From Entamoeba invadens IP1 (Eukaryota; Evosea; Mastigamoebida; Endamoebidae), in NCBI RefSeq assembly GCF_000330505.1, contig NW_004440095.1, forward strand, positions 3,158 through 58,797: 55,640 bases of DNA, given 5' to 3'. Made by a program: the position numbers and the translations under genes. This document shows positions 53,597 to 55,640 of this stretch, piece after piece (within the stretch, counting starts at the first letter, position 1; each line of letters begins with the position of its first letter). The notes beneath the pieces were generated by a model. It saw only the letters and a list, made by a program, of their open reading frames with translations, was not told where the DNA came from and searched no databases.

Positions 53597-54318
53597 CTTC
53601 TTTTCAAGTTTTCAGTTTATATATATTGGTTTATATATAACAATAGATACTATATTGTTATTAACTATAAAAAATGGAATATAACTATATATTATTAATA
53701 TATTATTTTTTTGTTAAATTTATTATATATTTACTATATTTTTAGTAATAAAAAAATGGTAGGAATAAAAACTAAAAAAATAATATTTATTACTATTAAT
53801 TATTTGTAACAATCAATGCAATAATAAAATGAAATGAAGAATTTATGTGACCATTATTTCCCACCCTTTTACCAAAATAATTTATTTGCCGTAATTTTTT
53901 TAAATAGAAGTCCACTTTCAGCTTCTGTTTGTGCGTGTCAAACACTTTTTTGTCCCTTCTGCAAACAAGAAAGGCGGTAAGAAGGAATCAACTTCAAGGA
54001 AGGACAAGAAAATTATGTAAAAGCGGTGCAAACATACAGTTCAAAGGTGTTTTTTTTTTAAGCTACAAATCATTCAGTTTTTACTGACTCAAAGTCACTG
54101 TTCGGCATTTTTTGAATCAAAGAACAATTTTAAATGTTTACTAAATTATTTATTTACTATAATTTGATTAAATAAAAAACCCATTTAATTTAAAGTTAAG
54201 AAATTATTAAATTTCTAATATTTTTATACAAATGAATGGAACAAACATGGTAAGTGTTCTAGATACAGAACATAACGTTACCTCCATGAAATGAGAGATT
54301 GATTCTCAAATAAACACT
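53597..54318. other. Intergenic, no gene seen
   Basis: AT-rich. Around 53920-54040 composition is more balanced (AAGAAAGGCGGTAAGAAGGA), but no frame or RNA gene is recognised. Confidence 0.45.
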
Positions 54319-54352
54319 ATCAATGCCTTATATACATATATAAGGCATTGAT
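54319..54352. repeat. Perfect 34-bp palindrome
   Basis: ATCAATGCCTTATATA, a CA spacer, then TATATAAGGCATTGAT: two 16-base arms with no mismatch. In an AT-rich genome the GC-containing core (AATGCCTTA) makes chance less likely. No gene adjoins it. It could be a hairpin or protein-binding site, or a remnant of a short inverted-repeat element. Confidence 0.85.
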
Positions 54353-54858
54353 TATTATTGCCACTTTGGCAACGACAAACCATAATTCAAATTTTTGGAG
54401 AAAGTTTACTCATTATTTATGGAAATCAAAACTAATAAGTATTGATATAAGATTAAGTTCATAGTCCGAGTTAAAAAACGACCATTACCGTCGAAGTGCA
54501 ACAACAAAAGTCGAATCAAAATCAACGTTTGCTGTTGGATCAAATATTTTCAAGTATTAATTACAACAACATCAATCGGAAAAAAATTACATTTTTAAAT
54601 CGACAAGGTTTTACTATGTTGCAAATTGTTTAAACTAATTTAAAATTAATTATTTTATAAAAAGTCATTTTCATTATAATTATAAACTTTCTGTGACTTC
54701 AAATAGAAGTAAATTGTTAAATTACAACATATTAATTTGATGAAATAAGTATGTTATTTTATTTTCATTTTCGTTGTAAATTTTTAATTAATTATAATAA
54801 AAATTTGAATACATAAAAGAAAAATTGTTATTGTTCAAAATACATTTAAAAATATAAT
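54353..54858. other. AT-rich, no gene seen
   Basis: No open frame or RNA gene recognised. Confidence 0.45.
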
Positions 54859-55090
54859 CAGTCTGAAAACGTTGTCCGCCCTTCAACGTTGTTTAGGCAT
54901 TTTTAGATTATTAAACTGGAATCTACCAGGAAACAATTCGAAACACTCCCCCCAAAATCGTTTCATAATTTATATCAGGTTTTCAGAGTTTTTTCCTTAA
55001 TTTTAAATTTTTATATTTATTTTGTGTGAAATTTTGACAAATAAACAACATTTTACAAGAAGACAACGTTTAAAATTAAAAAAGACAGAC
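54859..55090. mobile_element. MITE family D copy
   Basis: The left end CAGTCTGAAAACGTTGTCCG and the reverse complement of the right end (GTCTGTCTTTTTTAA followed by TTTTAAACGTTGTCTTC) share the AACGTTGTC core, as in the copy at 44850-45062. About 232 bp, no coding capacity. Borders are approximate. Confidence 0.5.
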
Positions 55091-55640
55091 TTTATAAAAT
55101 TTTTTCAAATCAAAATAACAAATTAAATTTAAATTTTATCTCTTTTTCCACAATTTGTAAAATGATTAAAAAAAAAATATTTTTTAAATTGTTGATGAAT
55201 TTAAAAAGAAAGTTAAAAAAATTTACAAAACTGTTTTAAACAAAAATAATATATAAATTATTTGTAAAGTTGTAAATTGTTTAAATTATTTAACTAATTT
55301 AATAAAATATATTTTTATTAAATTTTTAATAAAAGTAAAAAAACAATTAAGGAAATAATCAATATACAAATTCAAATCTTACATAGAGTAAGAATTAAAA
55401 AATATATATTATATGGACGAATGGAAGAAAAGCAAAACAGACAGATGGATTGAAATTGTTCGGATATATTGTGATATATTCAACAGAATGAAAAGCTAAT
55501 CACTCAGTAATTTTCTTCAATATATACTATTTATCTTTTTATGAAGATTTTTAACAAAAATACGAATTATTATTTTCTTATTTATTGCCATATTAATAAG
55601 CAATATTTACAACAGTGATGTATTTCTGTGCATATTTCAA
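55091..55640. other. AT-rich window end
   Basis: No gene seen. The sequence is mostly A/T, with short frames lacking features. Confidence 0.45.

Overview
ORGANISM. The window looks like nuclear DNA of an Entamoeba, most likely the reptile parasite E. invadens or a close relative. It is extremely AT-rich. It carries an Entamoeba-type actin, two CXXC-rich transmembrane receptor kinases (TMK family), two BspA-like leucine-rich-repeat proteins, a cathepsin-like cysteine protease relic with Entamoeba-style sequence, and one intron with the GTTTGTT donor typical of the genus. The load of decayed DNA transposons (hAT, pogo/DDE_1, Tc1/mariner, several MITE families) fits E. invadens better than E. 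histolytica. Species is an inference. Two runs of exactly 100 N (14386-14485 and 33935-34034) are scaffold gaps. LAYOUT. 0-2.3 kb: the 3' part of an importin-alpha-like ARM protein, then a 5'-truncated CDF zinc-transporter fragment abutting a TAATA microsatellite. 2.8-4.2 kb: tRNA-Leu(CAG) and an actin gene with one missing base. 5.4-6.9 kb: relic of a DDE_1/pogo-like transposase. 8.7-9.3 kb: a small coiled-coil protein. 10.5-13.2 kb: a hAT transposase in several frames. 13.5 kb: an antisense relic of a TMK-type kinase domain. 14-20.6 kb: mostly non-coding, with a MITE around a gap and a possible TTAA-flanked 2.2-kb element. 20.7-21.2 kb: a cysteine-protease relic interrupted by a 182-bp pogo-type MITE. 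21.9-22.5 kb: tRNA-Gly(TCC) and tRNA-Ser(CGA). 23-24.1 kb: an ADP-ribosylglycohydrolase pseudogene. 25.8-27.5 kb: a BspA-like LRR protein. 29.7-41.4 kb: a cell-surface block with a spliced TMK, a small-GTPase 3' end beside a gap, a second and larger TMK, and a secreted or anchored parallel beta-helix protein. 42.3-45.3 kb: a Tc1/mariner-like element with 344-bp terminal inverted repeats that match throughout, followed by four MITE copies or fragments. 45.6-53.6 kb: an HSP70-like gene with one frameshift, a Ras/Rab-like GTPase lacking switch II, a second BspA-like LRR gene, a nitroreductase, and a large conserved-looking protein of unknown function. 53.6-55.6 kb: non-coding, with a perfect 34-bp palindrome and another MITE. 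HOW IT FITS TOGETHER. There are no operons; genes are separate, mostly intronless, and spaced by AT-rich DNA. The shared theme of the intact genes is the cell surface and signalling (TMKs, beta-helix protein, BspA-like LRR proteins, small GTPases). The rest is gene relics and transposons. The strongest unexplained signals are the Tc1-like element (perfectly matched long arms around a dead transposase, arms built of an iterated motif) and the MITE families that recur within the window.
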